Below, piece after piece: positions 6,443 to 15,512 of a stretch of DNA of 38,561 nucleotides. The translations under genes and the position numbers were made by a program. Location: positions 1 to 38,561 of the forward strand of contig MNUQ01000153.1 in assembly GCA_001871085.1 (NCBI GenBank), given 5' to 3'. The notes beneath the pieces are model-generated. The model was not told the DNA's origin, made no database searches, and saw nothing but the letters and a program-made list of their open reading frames with translations. How positions within the stretch are numbered: position 1 is the first letter of the stretch; every line of letters begins with the position of its first letter. This stretch comes from Desulfovibrionaceae bacterium CG1_02_65_16. GTDB lineage: Bacteria; Desulfobacterota; Desulfovibrionia; Desulfovibrionales; Desulfovibrionaceae.

Positions 6443-8176
6443 ATGCACAGGCCGATGATGACCATGACTGGCGCGGAGCTCACCATACGCCTGCTGGAGC
6501 GGCAGGGCGTGCACATCATTCCCGGCATTCCCGGCGGGGCCAACCTGCCGCTGTACGACGCGCTCTCCAAAAGCGCCGTCATCCGCCACGTGCTGGCACG
6601 GCACGAGCAAGGCGCGGGCTTCATGGCCCAGGGCATGGCCCGCACCACGGGCAAGCCCGCCGTGTTCTTCGCCACCTCCGGTCCCGGGGCCACCAACACC
6701 CTCACCGCCATCGCCGACGCCAAGCTCGACTCCGTGCCCATCATCTGCATTACCGGGCAGGTGGCCAGCAGCATGATAGGCACCGACGCCTTTCAGGAAG
6801 TGGACATCTACGGCATGTCCATTCCCGTGACCAAGCACAACTTTTTGGTGCGCAGCGTGGAGGAGCTGGTGCGCGTCATTCCCGAGGCCTTCCGCATCGC
6901 CGCCTCCGGACGGCCCGGTCCCGTGCTCATCGACATCCCCAAGGACGTGCAGAGCGCGCGCATTACGCTGGCGGAGCTGCCCGAGCCCGGCGCGGCCGAC
7001 CCTGTGGAGCGGCCGGACCATGAGGCGCTTTCCCAGGCCGCGCGCATGCTGGCCGAGGCAAAATGCCCCATCTTCATGCTGGGCGGCGGCGTGGCGGCTT
7101 CCGGCGCGGCGCAGGCCGCCCGCACCCTGGCCGAGGCCGCCTGCCTGCCCGCCGTGATGACCCTGCTGGGCCTTGGCATCCTGCCCGACGCGCATCCGCT
7201 GAACCTTGGCCTGCTTGGCATGCACGGCACCCGCGCGGCCAACATCCTCATGCGCGAGTGCGACCTCCTGCTGGTGGCCGGCGCGCGCCTGGACGACCGC
7301 GCCACGGGCCGCCTGGAGGAGTTCTGCCCCGACGCCCGCATCATCCACATCGACATCGACCAGAGCGAGCTGGACAAGCTTAAGCAGACGCATTTGGCCA
7401 TAACCGGCGACGTGGGCGCGACCATGGAGGCGCTCCTGCCGCTCATCGACGCCGGCGCGGCCAAGCGCGCGCGCGCGCCCTGGATTGCCCGCGCGGCCCA
7501 GTGCAAGGCCGAGAATCCGCAGGAGCTGCCGGGCCTGGCCGATCCGCTGACGCCTTACGGGCTGGTGCGCTGCACGGGCGAGCTGCTGGGCAAGGGCGCC
7601 ATTGTGGCCACGGACGTGGGACAGCACCAAATGCGCGCGGCGCAGGCCTACCCGGATTTGCAGCCCCGGGCCTGGCTCACCTCCGGGGGGCTGGGCACCA
7701 TGGGCTTCAGCCTGCCCACGGCCATTGGCGCGGCGTTGGCCAACCCCGGCGCGCAGGTGGTCTGCTTCAGCGGCGACGGCAGCATTCAGATGAACATTCA
7801 GGAGCTGGCCACCGCTGCGGAAACCGGGGCCAACGTCACCGTCATTCTGGCGGACAACGGCGGGCTCGGCTTGGTACAGCAGCAGCAGGATCTGTTCTAT
7901 GGCCGGCGCATCTTCGGGTCCGACTATCGGCACCACGTGGACTTCATTAAAATCGCCGAAGGCTTCGGCGTGCGCGCGCTCGACCTCTCGGCCAGCAAAA
8001 CGCCCATGGCCGACTTGGAGCGGGCGCTCAAGCGCGAGGGCCCCTGCCTCGTGCGCATCCAGGTGGAGGCGCAGGACAACGTGTACCCCATGGTGCCCCC
8101 GGGAGCGGCCAACACCAACATGATCTGCGAAGACGCGCCCGAGACGCGCGAAGGAGGGGAATCCCATGCCGCATAA
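6443..8176 (+). CDS. ilvB: Acetolactate synthase, large (catalytic) subunit
   Basis: 577 aa. Condenses two pyruvates, or pyruvate with 2-oxobutyrate, in valine/leucine/isoleucine synthesis; it uses thiamine diphosphate, Mg2+ and FAD. Three ThDP-family domains are visible: the N-terminal PYR domain with catalytic Glu55 ([17 protein letters not shown]) and [10 protein letters not shown]; a central domain ([28 protein letters not shown]); and the C-terminal PP domain with [15 protein letters not shown] and the metal-binding DNG ([11 protein letters not shown]). The ATG at 6443 has GGAGG 7 nt upstream. Its stop overlaps the ilvN start by 11 nt, so the subunits are translationally coupled. Expression is probably set by the leader peptide and attenuator just upstream. 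Confidence 0.95.
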   Translation: MHRPMMTMTGAELTIRLLERQGVHIIPGIPGGANLPLYDALSKSAVIRHVLARHEQGAGFMAQGMARTTGKPAVFFATSGPGATNTLTAIADAKLDSVPIICITGQVASSMIGTDAFQEVDIYGMSIPVTKHNFLVRSVEELVRVIPEAFRIAASGRPGPVLIDIPKDVQSARITLAELPEPGAADPVERPDHEALSQAARMLAEAKCPIFMLGGGVAASGAAQAARTLAEAACLPAVMTLLGLGILPDAHPLNLGLLGMHGTRAANILMRECDLLLVAGARLDDRATGRLEEFCPDARIIHIDIDQSELDKLKQTHLAITGDVGATMEALLPLIDAGAAKRARAPWIARAAQCKAENPQELPGLADPLTPYGLVRCTGELLGKGAIVATDVGQHQMRAAQAYPDLQPRAWLTSGGLGTMGFSLPTAIGAALANPGAQVVCFSGDGSIQMNIQELATAAETGANVTVILADNGGLGLVQQQQDLFYGRRIFGSDYRHHVDFIKIAEGFGVRALDLSASKTPMADLERALKREGPCLVRIQVEAQDNVYPMVPPGAANTNMICEDAPETREGGESHAA

Positions 8177-8510
8177 CACCGCGAAAAACGCCGCCGCGCC
8201 GCTCATGGCCCTGCGGCTCACCGTGAACAACCACCCCGGCGTGATGACGCATGTGTGCGGGCTGTTCGCCCGGCGGGCCTTCAACGTGGAGGCCATTCTG
8301 GTGACGCCTCAGGAGGGCGGAGGCACCAGCCGCATCTGGCTGGTGGTCAACGCCGACGAGCGCGTGGACCAGATGGTGCGGCAGGTGCGCAAGCTCAACG
8401 ACGTGCTGGAGGTGCTGGCCTACGAGGCGGACGGCAGCGCGCTGGCGCGCATGGACCAGTGCATGGCCGGCTGGGAGGCTGCGGGCCCCTGCGCCGAGGC
8501 AGTGGCGTGA
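8166..8510 (+). CDS. ilvN: Acetolactate synthase, small (regulatory) subunit
   Basis: 114 aa. Regulatory subunit of acetolactate synthase, conferring valine feedback inhibition and full activity. A single ACT domain covers about residues 14-85 ([30 protein letters not shown], then [29 protein letters not shown]). It is the short IlvN/IlvM type, without the second C-terminal domain of the 160-residue IlvH forms. AAGGAGGGG lies about 6 nt before the ATG and sits inside the end of ilvB. The gene overlaps ilvB by 11 nt and is followed after 91 nt by the CGGC-domain gene. Confidence 0.93.
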   Translation: MPHNTAKNAAAPLMALRLTVNNHPGVMTHVCGLFARRAFNVEAILVTPQEGGGTSRIWLVVNADERVDQMVRQVRKLNDVLEVLAYEADGSALARMDQCMAGWEAAGPCAEAVA

Positions 8511-8601
8511 ACGCGAAGCCCTGGCTTTGCCGCACGGCATCGCCGGAATCGTCCCGCGCGGGGGGGACGGCGGGCTTCTCAACATGGAGGAATGCGGTCG
8601 G

Positions 8602-8934
8602 ATGAAAAAAGTCGGAATCATCAGATGTCGGCAAACGGAGGACCTGTGCCCCGGCACGACGGATCTCAAAATCGCCGCCGAGGGCAGGCTGGTCTTCGCC
8701 GAAATGGGGCCCGTGGAACTCGTTGGCTTCGTGAGCTGCGGCGGCTGCCCGGGCAAGCGCGCCGTGGCCCGCGCGAAGATGCTCGTGGACCGGGGGGCTG
8801 AGGCGATCGCCTTCGCCTCCTGCATGGGCAGGGGCAATCCCATCGGCTTTCCCTGCCCGCACTTCGCCGCCATCCGCGACGCCGTGGCCCGGAAGCTCGG
8901 GCCGGAAATCGAGCTGCTCGATCACACGCATTAG
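8602..8934 (+). CDS. CGGC-domain protein (putative metal-binding)
   Basis: 110 aa from the ATG at 8602. GGAGG lies at 8586-8590, 11 nt upstream; an in-frame ATG at 8584 lacks a site of its own. It matches the small CGGC-domain family: an N-terminal beta strand with Cys (KKVGIIRCRQTEDLCPG), the name-giving VSCGGCPGKRAV, then FASCMGRGNPIGFPCPHF. Six cysteines are spaced in a way that suggests metal or iron-sulfur binding; the biochemical role of the family is unknown. It is the last gene before the terminator at 8991-9025 and shares the ilv transcript, which is not an obvious functional partner. Confidence 0.82.
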   Translation: MKKVGIIRCRQTEDLCPGTTDLKIAAEGRLVFAEMGPVELVGFVSCGGCPGKRAVARAKMLVDRGAEAIAFASCMGRGNPIGFPCPHFAAIRDAVARKLGPEIELLDHTH

Positions 8935-8990
8935 TTACCGGCGGTCAGACGGGGAACGCCACTGGCTGGCGTCATCGCCCCGAGACGACG

Positions 8991-9025
8991 CGCCCCGGCG
9001 GGAGAAATTCCGTTGGGGCGTTTTT
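8991..9025 (+). terminator. Intrinsic terminator of the ilv operon
   Basis: CGCCCC (8991-8996) pairs with GGGGCG (9015-9020), with an extra CGG/CCG pair inside the loop, followed by five T (9021-9025). It lies 56 nt after the CGGC-domain stop codon. Confidence 0.75.
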
Positions 9026-9146
9026 CTGTGGGGGAGGCGGCACGGCCGGAGCGCGCGCCCATCAGCGCGAATCACTGTGATGAATGGCATGTCGTCGAGC
9101 CGTCCCGCCAGCTCCCGAAGGCGCGTCTGCGTGGGAAAACGTGCCG

Positions 9147-9421
9147 TCACGTGAATCGCTGGTGGCGCATCTCGGTGACGTGTTCAAGAACATCGGGGCG
9201 CAATGCCATTGGCGAATGCCTGCGTTGCGAAGAAAGGTCGCGGAGTCCTTCGCCATTTTTCTGGCGTGCCAGCCACTTGAAAACCGTGCTCACGGAGATG
9301 GCGAGCGACGTGACCACGGTGGGTGCTCGACCGTTAGTTCGCCCGCCGCAATCCAGCGCACAAGCCCCGCTCAAAGCACCACCGTCAATCTGGCATTGGC
9401 CTGGATGCTCACTCGATTCAT
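9147..9421 (-). pseudogene. IS481-family transposase fragment (decayed)
   Basis: On the minus strand the reading begins at ATG 9421 with MNRVSIQANARLTVVL, hits a TGA, and continues in the same frame as AGLVRWIAAGELTVE. A frameshift near 9320 then moves to VVTSLAISVSTVFKWLARQ, followed by LRDLSSQRRHSPMALRPDVLEHVTEM and a stop at 9147. This is the recognisable N-terminal helix-turn-helix region of IS481-type transposases, which read NARLTP, VRKWLARY, GLADRSSRPHRSP and so on. The DDE catalytic domain is absent, and at least one stop and one frameshift interrupt the rest. No terminal inverted repeats or target duplications were found. It sits between two convergent operons, a neutral spot for an insertion to decay in. 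Confidence 0.75.
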
Positions 9422-9496
9422 TTTGGCCGATTGGGTTCTCGCGGACGCAAATCGACTGAAAAGGACGGGGTGAACGCCCCTCCTATAACTTCACGG

Positions 9497-10180
9497 CTAA
9501 AAGCCGTTCTCGCGCAGGAAATCGGCGGAGATCCTGGAGGCCTGTCCGGCTTTTTCAGCCTGTCCGGCTTTTTCGCCCTGGGCGGGGCCGGCCCAGGCGG
9601 CCAGCATGCCCTGCACGTATTTGCCGATGAGGTCCGTCTCCATGTTCACCTTCGCGCCCGGCTTCCAGCTGGCTATGGTGGTCTCGCGCTGGGTGGTGGG
9701 GATGATGTTCACGCTGAGGCTTCCAGGACCGCGCGCGTTGACCGTCAGGCTGATGCCGTCCAGCGCCACGGACCCCTTCTCGATGACATAGGCGCCGTGC
9801 TCCGGCGGAAAGGTGAGCGTGTACACGCGGCTTTCGCCCTCGGAGGCGACGGATGTTACCTCGGCCAGGCAGTCTATGTGCCCGCTGACGAGATGTCCGC
9901 CCAGGCGGTCGCCCATGGCCAGGGCGCGCTCCAGGTTCGCCACTCCGCCTTTTTTGAGTGCGCCGAGGTTGGTGCGGCGCAGGGTTTCCGCGCTGGCGTA
10001 GGCGCTGAACCAGCCCGGGCCGAAGGTCTCCACGGTGAGGCACGCGCCGTTGACGGCGATGGACTCGCCGGCGGCGATGTCGGACAAGTCGAACAAGGCG
10101 CGGATGGTGAGCCGCGTCTCCGCGCCGCGGGCCGTCACGGCCTCCACGCGGCCCAGGCCCTGCACCAGTCCCGTGAACAT
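9497..10180 (-). CDS. ribE: Riboflavin synthase, alpha subunit
   Basis: 227 aa. Dismutates two 6,7-dimethyl-8-ribityllumazines to riboflavin, as a trimer. Two lumazine-binding beta-barrel repeats are visible. The N-repeat starts with [15 protein letters not shown] and carries GESIAVNGACLTVE and GGHLVSGHID. The C-repeat carries ALDGISLTVN and NIIPTTQRETTI. The C-terminus after ETDLIGKYVQ is longer than usual and contains the duplicated hexapeptide AEKAGQ, encoded by the 18-bp tandem repeat at 9541-9574. The ATG overlaps the ribD stop (TAATG), with GGAGG just upstream, so translation is coupled. ribBA and ribH would be expected next, but the operon stops here at the IS relic. Confidence 0.95.
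   Translation of the reverse strand: MFTGLVQGLGRVEAVTARGAETRLTIRALFDLSDIAAGESIAVNGACLTVETFGPGWFSAYASAETLRRTNLGALKKGGVANLERALAMGDRLGGHLVSGHIDCLAEVTSVASEGESRVYTLTFPPEHGAYVIEKGSVALDGISLTVNARGPGSLSVNIIPTTQRETTIASWKPGAKVNMETDLIGKYVQGMLAAWAGPAQGEKAGQAEKAGQASRISADFLRENGF
9541..9574 (-). repeat. 18-bp in-frame tandem duplication in ribE
   Basis: The 16-base unit CCTGTCCGGCTTTTTC occurs at 9541-9556 and again at 9559-9574, a period of 18 bp. It adds one extra hexapeptide to the C-terminal tail of riboflavin synthase, outside the catalytic barrels. Likely replication slippage and functionally neutral. Confidence 0.85.
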
Positions 10181-11343
10181 TACGCCCTCCTCGGCTTGTA
10201 GGTCAGCTTCAAATCCTCCCCGCAGGAGGACGCGTGGGCCAGCCGGAAGGGCAGGGACTGCGCCATGCTTTGCACCGCCTCGCCGGCGAAGAGGCTCTTG
10301 CCCTCGTCGTCGCCCAGCACGCGCGGGGCCACATAATGCACGAACTCGTCCACCAGATCCTGCCGGCACAGGCTCAGGGCCAAGTGCCCGCCGCCCTCGC
10401 ACAGGGTCAGGTGGCAGGAGAGCTCCTCGCGCAGGCGGACAAAGCCCGGTGCGAAGTCCAGGCCGTCTTTGCCCGCGCCGGGCAGCTCCGGCAGGCCCCA
10501 AATGCGCGTGCCGCGCGCGCGCAGCTCGTCGGCCAGGGGGGTCTTGGCGGAATACTCCGTGGTCCAGAATATGGCGTCCTGCGGGCGCTGGCGCAGAATA
10601 TTGAAGGTGGAGTAGGCGTTGGGCAGCTTGCCGGTGACGATGACGGCGAAAGGCTGGCGGAAATCCCGGGGCAGGGGATCCTCCTCCAGGCGGCAGGTAA
10701 GCTGCGGATTGTCGCCGTAGAAGGTGTTGCCGCCCACGATGATGGCGCACACCTGTGAGCGCAGCCGGTGCACGTCCTGCTGGGACTTGGGGCCGCTGAC
10801 GGCCTGGGGCCTGCCGCCGCGCGCGGCGATCTTGCCGTCGATGGTGCTGGCCATTTTGAGAATATTGTAGGTGCGGGCCGTGGTTTTCCAGAGCACGAAC
10901 TCGTCGATGAGGTCGCGGCAAAGGGCCTCCTCAACGCCAACAATGACCTCCACCCCGGCCGCGCGCAGAACCTCAACGCCGCCGCCGGTGACATCCTGGT
11001 TGGGGTCGCCGCAGCCGACATACACGCGTTTGAGGCCCGCCTCGATGACGGCGCGGGTGCAGGGCGGGGTCTTGCCCTGATGGTTGCAGGGCTCAAGGGT
11101 CACAAACAGGTCGCACTCGGCGGGATTGACGCCCTTGGCGCGGGCGTCGGCTAGGCAGTTCACCTCGGCGTGGGGGCCGCCGCAGGCTTTGTGCCAGCCC
11201 TCGGCCACAACGACGCCGCCTTGCACCAGCACAGCGCCCACGCAGGGGTTGGGGGCGGTGCTGCCGCGTCCGCGCAGGGCCAGTTCGGCCGCGCGCCGCA
11301 TGAAGAGATCACGAGGACTTGTAGTCTCCAGGCATGTAGGCAT
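10180..11343 (-). CDS. ribD: Bifunctional pyrimidine deaminase/reductase of riboflavin synthesis
   Basis: 387 aa. Deaminates the pyrimidine ring and then reduces the ribose side chain of the early riboflavin intermediate. The N-terminal zinc deaminase domain shows His58-Ala-Glu60 (GPHAEVNCL), Cys86 ([13 protein letters not shown]) and Cys95. The C-terminal reductase domain starts near [15 protein letters not shown], with [15 protein letters not shown] and [11 protein letters not shown]. The start at 11343 is chosen because GGGAG lies 7 nt upstream and because the family's conserved D-x-x-F/Y-M-x-R-A at the N-terminus would be lost from the later ATG at 11301. The gene overlaps the end of comEB by 35 nt and its TAA overlaps the ribE ATG, so all three are on one transcript. 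Confidence 0.93.
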   Translation of the reverse strand: MPTCLETTSPRDLFMRRAAELALRGRGSTAPNPCVGAVLVQGGVVVAEGWHKACGGPHAEVNCLADARAKGVNPAECDLFVTLEPCNHQGKTPPCTRAVIEAGLKRVYVGCGDPNQDVTGGGVEVLRAAGVEVIVGVEEALCRDLIDEFVLWKTTARTYNILKMASTIDGKIAARGGRPQAVSGPKSQQDVHRLRSQVCAIIVGGNTFYGDNPQLTCRLEEDPLPRDFRQPFAVIVTGKLPNAYSTFNILRQRPQDAIFWTTEYSAKTPLADELRARGTRIWGLPELPGAGKDGLDFAPGFVRLREELSCHLTLCEGGGHLALSLCRQDLVDEFVHYVAPRVLGDDEGKSLFAGEAVQSMAQSLPFRLAHASSCGEDLKLTYKPRRA

Positions 11344-11773
11344 ATTCGACTCCCGCTTCCTTGAGCATGGCCCCGGCCAGTTCGTCCGGGTACTGCTCGG
11401 CGTAGTAGATGGCGCGCACCTGGCAGTTGATGAGCATCTTGGTGCAGATGAGGCAGGGCTCGGTGGTGCAGTATATTTCCGCGCCAGCCAGCGAGAGCCC
11501 GTGCAGCGCGCATTGGATGATGACGTTTTGTTCCGCGTGCAGGCCGCGGCAAAGCTCGTGCCGCTGGCCGGAGGGGATGCCCAGGCGCTCGCGGATGCAG
11601 CCGACTTCTTCGCAGTGGGCCACGTTGGTGGGGGTGCCGTTGTAGCCGGTGGCGATTATGCGTTTGTCGCGCACGGCCACGGCGCCCACGCATCGGCGAA
11701 GGCAGGTGGAGCGCTCCGCCACTAGGTGCGCAATGCGCATGAAGTAGGTGGGCCAGGGGACGCGTCCGTTCAT
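11309..11773 (-). CDS. comEB: dCMP deaminase (ComEB-type)
   Basis: 154 aa from the ATG at 11773, which has GGAGG 8 nt upstream. An in-frame extension upstream would run through the hairpin at 11803-11838 into glyA and has no family similarity. Converts dCMP to dUMP, the precursor of dTMP. The zinc site is His79-Ala-Glu81 ([13 protein letters not shown]), Cys107 and Cys110 ([12 protein letters not shown]). An additional Cys-rich insertion (CLRRC, HCEEVGC, ELC) is typical of allosteric dCMP deaminases. It lies between glyA, which supplies the C1 unit for dTMP, and ribD, a fellow zinc deaminase. The link with glyA makes metabolic sense for thymidylate supply. Confidence 0.9.
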   Translation of the reverse strand: MNGRVPWPTYFMRIAHLVAERSTCLRRCVGAVAVRDKRIIATGYNGTPTNVAHCEEVGCIRERLGIPSGQRHELCRGLHAEQNVIIQCALHGLSLAGAEIYCTTEPCLICTKMLINCQVRAIYYAEQYPDELAGAMLKEAGVEYAYMPGDYKSS

Positions 11774-11802
11774 GCTGAGGGCCTCCCGAAGCCTTTGGAT
11801 AA

Positions 11803-11838
11803 GCCGCCCGGACCTGGCTTCATGCTGGTCCGGGCGGC
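11803..11838 (-). other. Strong intergenic hairpin between glyA and comEB
   Basis: GCCGCCCGGACC (11803-11814) and GGTCCGGGCGGC (11827-11838) form a perfect 12-bp stem with a 12-nt loop. On the minus strand it is followed by TTATCC, not a T-run. It therefore looks like a partial terminator or mRNA-stabilising element that lowers comEB-ribD-ribE expression relative to glyA. Confidence 0.7.
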
Positions 11839-11852
11839 CCGTTACGCTTTGT

Positions 11853-13091
11853 TTACCAGGCGAAGAGCGGGAACTCGCGGGCGAAGTCCTCCACTTCAAG
11901 GCGGATTTCATCCAGCACGGTTTCGTTGTCCTTGTTCTCAATGGCGGCGGTGATGGCCTCGGCCACGGCGAGCATGTCCTCTTCGATCATGCCGCGCGTG
12001 GTGAGCGCCGGGGTGCCGATGCGGATGCCCGAGGTGACCGTGGGCGGCTTGGTGTCGAAGGGAATGCCGTTCTTGTTCACGGTGATGCCGGCCTTGTCCA
12101 GGGCAATCTCCGCTTCCTTGCCGGTGATGTCCTTGCTCGTCAGGTCCACGAGCATGAGGTGGTTGTCCGTGCCGCCGGAAACCAGCTCGAAGCCAGCGTC
12201 CTTGAGATAGCCGGCCAGCGCCCCGGCGTTTTTGACCACCTGCTCCTGATACTGCTTGAAGCCCGGCTGGAGCGCCTCGCCGAAGGCCACGGCCTTGGCG
12301 GCGATGACGTGCATGAGCGGTCCGCCCTGGATGCCGGGGAAGATCTGCGAGTTGAGCACCTTGGTCTGGTCCTCGCTGGAGAGGATCATGCCGCCGCGCG
12401 GTCCGCGCAGGGTCTTGTGCGTGGTGGTGGTGGTGAAGTGCGCGTATTCGATGCAGCTGGGGTGCAGGTCGGCGGCGATGAGGCCGGCGATGTGCGCCAT
12501 GTCGACCATGAGCAGCGCGCCGACTTCATCGGCGATGGCGCGGAAGCGCTTGAAATCGATGATGCGCGGGTAGGCGGAGGCGCCGGCGATGATCATTTTG
12601 GGCCGGCATTCCTTGGCGGTCTTCTCCAGGGCCTCGTAGTCGATGGTCTGGTCGTCCTGGCGCACGCCGTAGGGCACGATGTTGTAGAGCTTGCCGGAGA
12701 AGTTCACCGGGCTGCCGTGGGTGAGGTGGCCGCCGTGGGCCAGGTTCATGCCCATGACGGTGTCGCCGGGCTTGCACGCGGCGAAGTACACGGCCATGTT
12801 GGCCTGGGAGCCGCTGTGAGGCTGCACGTTGGCGTAGCCCGCGCCGAAAAGCTGCTTAGCGCGCTCGCGGGCCAGCTCCTCCACCTGATCCACAAATTCG
12901 CAGCCGCCGTAGTAGCGCTTGCCGGGATACCCCTCCGCGTATTTGTGGGTGAGGACGCTGCCCATGGCCTGGCGCACCGCCGTGGAGGTGAAGTTCTCCG
13001 AGGCGATGAGTTCGAGTTTGCTGACCTGGCGGTCTATTTCGTTCGCAATGGCGGCGGCGATGTCCGGGTCCTGGATGAAGAGTTCTTCCAT
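11853..13091 (-). CDS. glyA: Serine hydroxymethyltransferase
   Basis: 412 aa, full length. PLP enzyme that interconverts serine plus tetrahydrofolate and glycine plus methylene-tetrahydrofolate. Visible blocks: [68 protein letters not shown], the PLP-lysine segment [17 protein letters not shown] and [16 protein letters not shown]. The ATG at 13091 has GAGGA 7 nt upstream and follows fabF by 54 nt. It is in the same transcription run as the fatty-acid genes, an arrangement shared by Desulfovibrio relatives (established knowledge recalled, not checked). Confidence 0.97.
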   Translation of the reverse strand: MEELFIQDPDIAAAIANEIDRQVSKLELIASENFTSTAVRQAMGSVLTHKYAEGYPGKRYYGGCEFVDQVEELARERAKQLFGAGYANVQPHSGSQANMAVYFAACKPGDTVMGMNLAHGGHLTHGSPVNFSGKLYNIVPYGVRQDDQTIDYEALEKTAKECRPKMIIAGASAYPRIIDFKRFRAIADEVGALLMVDMAHIAGLIAADLHPSCIEYAHFTTTTTHKTLRGPRGGMILSSEDQTKVLNSQIFPGIQGGPLMHVIAAKAVAFGEALQPGFKQYQEQVVKNAGALAGYLKDAGFELVSGGTDNHLMLVDLTSKDITGKEAEIALDKAGITVNKNGIPFDTKPPTVTSGIRIGTPALTTRGMIEEDMLAVAEAITAAIENKDNETVLDEIRLEVEDFAREFPLFAW

Positions 13092-13145
13092 GATGCGTCC
13101 TCTGTGCTGGCGTGGGTTGTGGCGCGGCTGCCGCTTTGGCGTCCG

Positions 13146-14384
13146 CTAGTCCGTGTAGCGTTTGAAAAGCATGCAGCCGTTGGTGCCGCCGAAGCCGAAG
13201 GAGTTGGACAGGGCGTACTCGGCCTGCATTTTGCGCGCGCCGGCCGCGCCGTAGTCCAAATCACACTCGGGGTCCGGGTTGATCTGGTTGACGGTGCCGG
13301 GAATGATGCCGGTGTGCAGCGTCATGACGCTGAACACGGCCTCCACGCCGCCGGCCGCGCCGAGCAGATGGCCCATTTGCCCCTTGTTGCTGCAAATGGC
13401 GATGCTCTTGGCATGCTCGCCGAACACCGTCTTGATGGCCCGGGTCTCCCCCAGGTCGCCCAGGTAGGTGGAGGTGGCGTGCGCATTGATGTGGTCCACC
13501 TCGGCAGGAGCGATGCCGGCCTCTTCAATGGCCTTGCGCATGGCGATGGCCGCGCCGGAGCCGTCCTCCGGCGGGGCGGCCATGTGGTGGGCGTCTGCGG
13601 AGGCGCCAAAGCCCACTACCTCGGCCAGAATTTTGGCGCCGCGTTTTTTCGCGTGGTCCAGGCTCTCCAGCAGCAGCAGGCCGCAGCCCTCGCCGATGAC
13701 GAAACCGTCGCGGTCCTTGTCGAACGGGCGGGAGGCGCGCTCCGGATCGTCGTTGCGTGTGGAGATCGCCTTCATGGCGTTGAACCCGGCGAAGGCCAGC
13801 GGGGTGATGGTGGACTCGGCCCCGCCGCAGAGCATCATGTCGTTGCGGCCAAGCTTGATCTCCGAGAAGGCCGCGCCGATGGCGTGCGTGCCGGACGAGC
13901 AGGCGGTGGTGGTGCAGATGTTGGCTCCGCGCGCGCCGTGCTCAATGGAGACCATGCCCGCGGCCATATTGGCGATGATGGTCGGGATGAAGAAAGGGCT
14001 GATGCGGCCCGGGCCGGAGTCACGAAGCTTCTGATGCTGGTGCTCTATGCCTTCCAGTCCGCCCAGGCCCACGCCGATGATGACGCCTGCGCGGTGGGCT
14101 TCCTCCGGCGGAATGGCGTAGTTCGCCTGTTCCATGAGCATTTTGGAGGCGGAGACAGCGTATTGGGTAAACTTTTCCATACGCCGCGCTGCCTTGGCGT
14201 TGATGTACTTGGTCGGATCAAATCCCTTTACCTCTCCGGCGATGGTGGTGGCGAAGCCGGTAGAGTCGAAGCTGGTGACGGGGCCAATGCCGGACTTGCC
14301 GGCGAGGAGGTTCTCCCAGCTCGACGCGAGGTCGTTTCCAAGGGGGGTGATGGCGGCCACAGCCGTGACGACAACCCTGTTCAT
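13146..14384 (-). CDS. fabF: 3-oxoacyl-[acyl-carrier-protein] synthase II
   Basis: 412 aa. Elongating beta-ketoacyl-ACP synthase of type II fatty-acid synthesis, in the cytosol. The thiolase-fold triad is present: Cys162 (TTTACSSGTHAIG), His302 (NAHATSTYLGD) and His339 (KGQMGHLLGAAGG). The C-terminal glycine-rich loop is NSFGFGGTNG. Residues before His339 read CSNKGQMGH where many FabF proteins have STKSMTGH. The lysine is kept, so activity should be normal. It lies directly behind acpP but is separated from it by the hairpin at 14430-14467. Confidence 0.96.
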   Translation of the reverse strand: MNRVVVTAVAAITPLGNDLASSWENLLAGKSGIGPVTSFDSTGFATTIAGEVKGFDPTKYINAKAARRMEKFTQYAVSASKMLMEQANYAIPPEEAHRAGVIIGVGLGGLEGIEHQHQKLRDSGPGRISPFFIPTIIANMAAGMVSIEHGARGANICTTTACSSGTHAIGAAFSEIKLGRNDMMLCGGAESTITPLAFAGFNAMKAISTRNDDPERASRPFDKDRDGFVIGEGCGLLLLESLDHAKKRGAKILAEVVGFGASADAHHMAAPPEDGSGAAIAMRKAIEEAGIAPAEVDHINAHATSTYLGDLGETRAIKTVFGEHAKSIAICSNKGQMGHLLGAAGGVEAVFSVMTLHTGIIPGTVNQINPDPECDLDYGAAGARKMQAEYALSNSFGFGGTNGCMLFKRYTD

Positions 14385-14429
14385 GCAGCACTATCCGTTT
14401 TTCGGGGGCAGCCCGTGCAGTGGAAAAGA

Positions 14430-14467
14430 CGGAGCGCCCCGCAGCCCATTGCAGGCAGGGCGCTCCG
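14430..14467 (-). other. Hairpin between acpP and fabF (possible partial terminator)
   Basis: CGGAGCGCCC (14430-14439) and GGGCGCTCCG (14458-14467) form a perfect 10-bp stem. On the minus strand it is followed by TCTTTTCC, a short T-rich tail. It begins 35 nt after the acpP stop. It may terminate part of the transcripts so that acyl carrier protein is made in excess over FabF. Confidence 0.65.
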
Positions 14468-14501
14468 TGGAATTGCGGGGAACAGGACCTTGCGGCCGCT
14501 G

Positions 14502-14732
14502 TTATTTGTGATTTTCGATGTAGTCAATGGCGTCCTTGACCTTGAGGATCTTCTGCGCGTCTTCGTCGTCGATCTCAATGTCGAAGGCCTCTTCCATGGC
14601 CATGATCAGCTCGGTGAGGTCCAGCGAATCAGCGCCCAGATCCTCGACGAAGGAGGCTTCGGGTTTCACTTCATCGGCGGAAACGCCCAGCTGCTCCACG
14701 ACGATGCCTTTGACTTTCTCGGCTACGGACAT
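14502..14732 (-). CDS. acpP: Acyl carrier protein
   Basis: 76 aa. Carries growing acyl chains on a phosphopantetheine arm. The attachment serine is Ser36 in [19 protein letters not shown], the canonical DSL motif. The protein is strongly acidic and ends IDYIENHK. The length is standard and the ATG has GGAGG 6 nt upstream. It lies between fabG and fabF, with 36 nt to fabG. Confidence 0.97.
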   Translation of the reverse strand: MSVAEKVKGIVVEQLGVSADEVKPEASFVEDLGADSLDLTELIMAMEEAFDIEIDDEDAQKILKVKDAIDYIENHK

Positions 14733-14768
14733 ATTCCCTCCAAAAGGTGTTTTTTACGTGACGTTTAG

Positions 14769-15512
14769 TTACATGTACATCCCGCCATTGACGGACAGGA
14801 CCTGCCCGGTGACATAGCCCGCGCCCGGTCCCGCGAGGAACGAGACGGCGTTGGCGATGTCCTCGGGCGCGCCCAGGCGGCCAAGGGGGATGTTCTCAAG
14901 CATTTTTGACACGATGGCTTCAGGCAAAACCGAGGTCATGTCGGTTTGGATAAAGCCGGGGGTGACGGCGTTGACCGTGATGTTGCGGGCGGCCAGCTCA
15001 CGCGCGGCGCCCTTGGTGAGCCCGATGAGCCCGGCCTTGGCGGAAACGTAATTGGCCTGCCCGGCGTTGCCCATTTGCCCCACCACGGAGGCGATGTTGA
15101 CGATGCGGCCCGCCCGCTGCTTGACCATGATCTTGGCGGCCTCGCGCAGGCAGGCGAAGGCTCCGGTCAGGTTCACCTCAAGCACGCGGTCCCAGTCGTC
15201 GTCCTTCATGCGGATGATGAGTCCGTCCTTGGTGATGCCGGCATTGTTCACCAGCACGGCCAGATGCACCTTGTCTTTGATCTCCTCGGCGAAAAATGTG
15301 CTGACGGCCTGCCTGCTGCTGGCGTCGAGGCAGAAGGCCTTGGCCTCGCCGCCGGCCTCGGCAATGGCGGCAACGGTCTTCTGCGCTTCTTCCGGGCGGC
15401 TGACGTATGTCAGATAGACCTCGAAGCCGTCTTTGGCCAGGCGCTCGGCGCAGGCCCGGCCAATGCCGCGGGACCCTCCGGTGACCAGTGCAACCCTGGG
15501 CAAATCGCTCAT
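14769..15512 (-). CDS. fabG: 3-oxoacyl-[acyl-carrier-protein] reductase
   Basis: 247 aa from the ATG at 15512, which has AGGAG 5 nt upstream. An open frame extends further but adds unrelated sequence. NADPH-dependent short-chain dehydrogenase that performs the first reduction in fatty-acid elongation. The cofactor motif is TGGSRGIG (11-18), with NNAG at 89-92. The catalytic residues are Ser142 (NIASVVGQMGNAGQ), Tyr155 and Lys159 (NYVSAKAGL). The C-terminus VTGQVLSVNGGMYM is typical of FabG. The gap to fabH is 104 nt and carries no terminator. Confidence 0.96.
   Translation of the reverse strand: MSDLPRVALVTGGSRGIGRACAERLAKDGFEVYLTYVSRPEEAQKTVAAIAEAGGEAKAFCLDASSRQAVSTFFAEEIKDKVHLAVLVNNAGITKDGLIIRMKDDDWDRVLEVNLTGAFACLREAAKIMVKQRAGRIVNIASVVGQMGNAGQANYVSAKAGLIGLTKGAARELAARNITVNAVTPGFIQTDMTSVLPEAIVSKMLENIPLGRLGAPEDIANAVSFLAGPGAGYVTGQVLSVNGGMYM

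Noticed and set aside
3902-8296. A 1464-codon open frame on the minus strand
   Set aside because: It is antisense to neuB, cheV and ilvB, has His/Gly/Ala-rich low-complexity translation and no domain. It is a GC-codon-bias shadow of the real genes.
8935-9150. Minus-strand 71-codon frame next to the IS481 relic
   Set aside because: Considered as the continuation of the transposase, but its residues do not match the family and it overlaps the ilv terminator.
11748-14768. A 1006-codon open frame on the plus strand
   Set aside because: It is antisense to comEB, glyA, fabF and acpP, all clearly conserved, and its translation matches no family.
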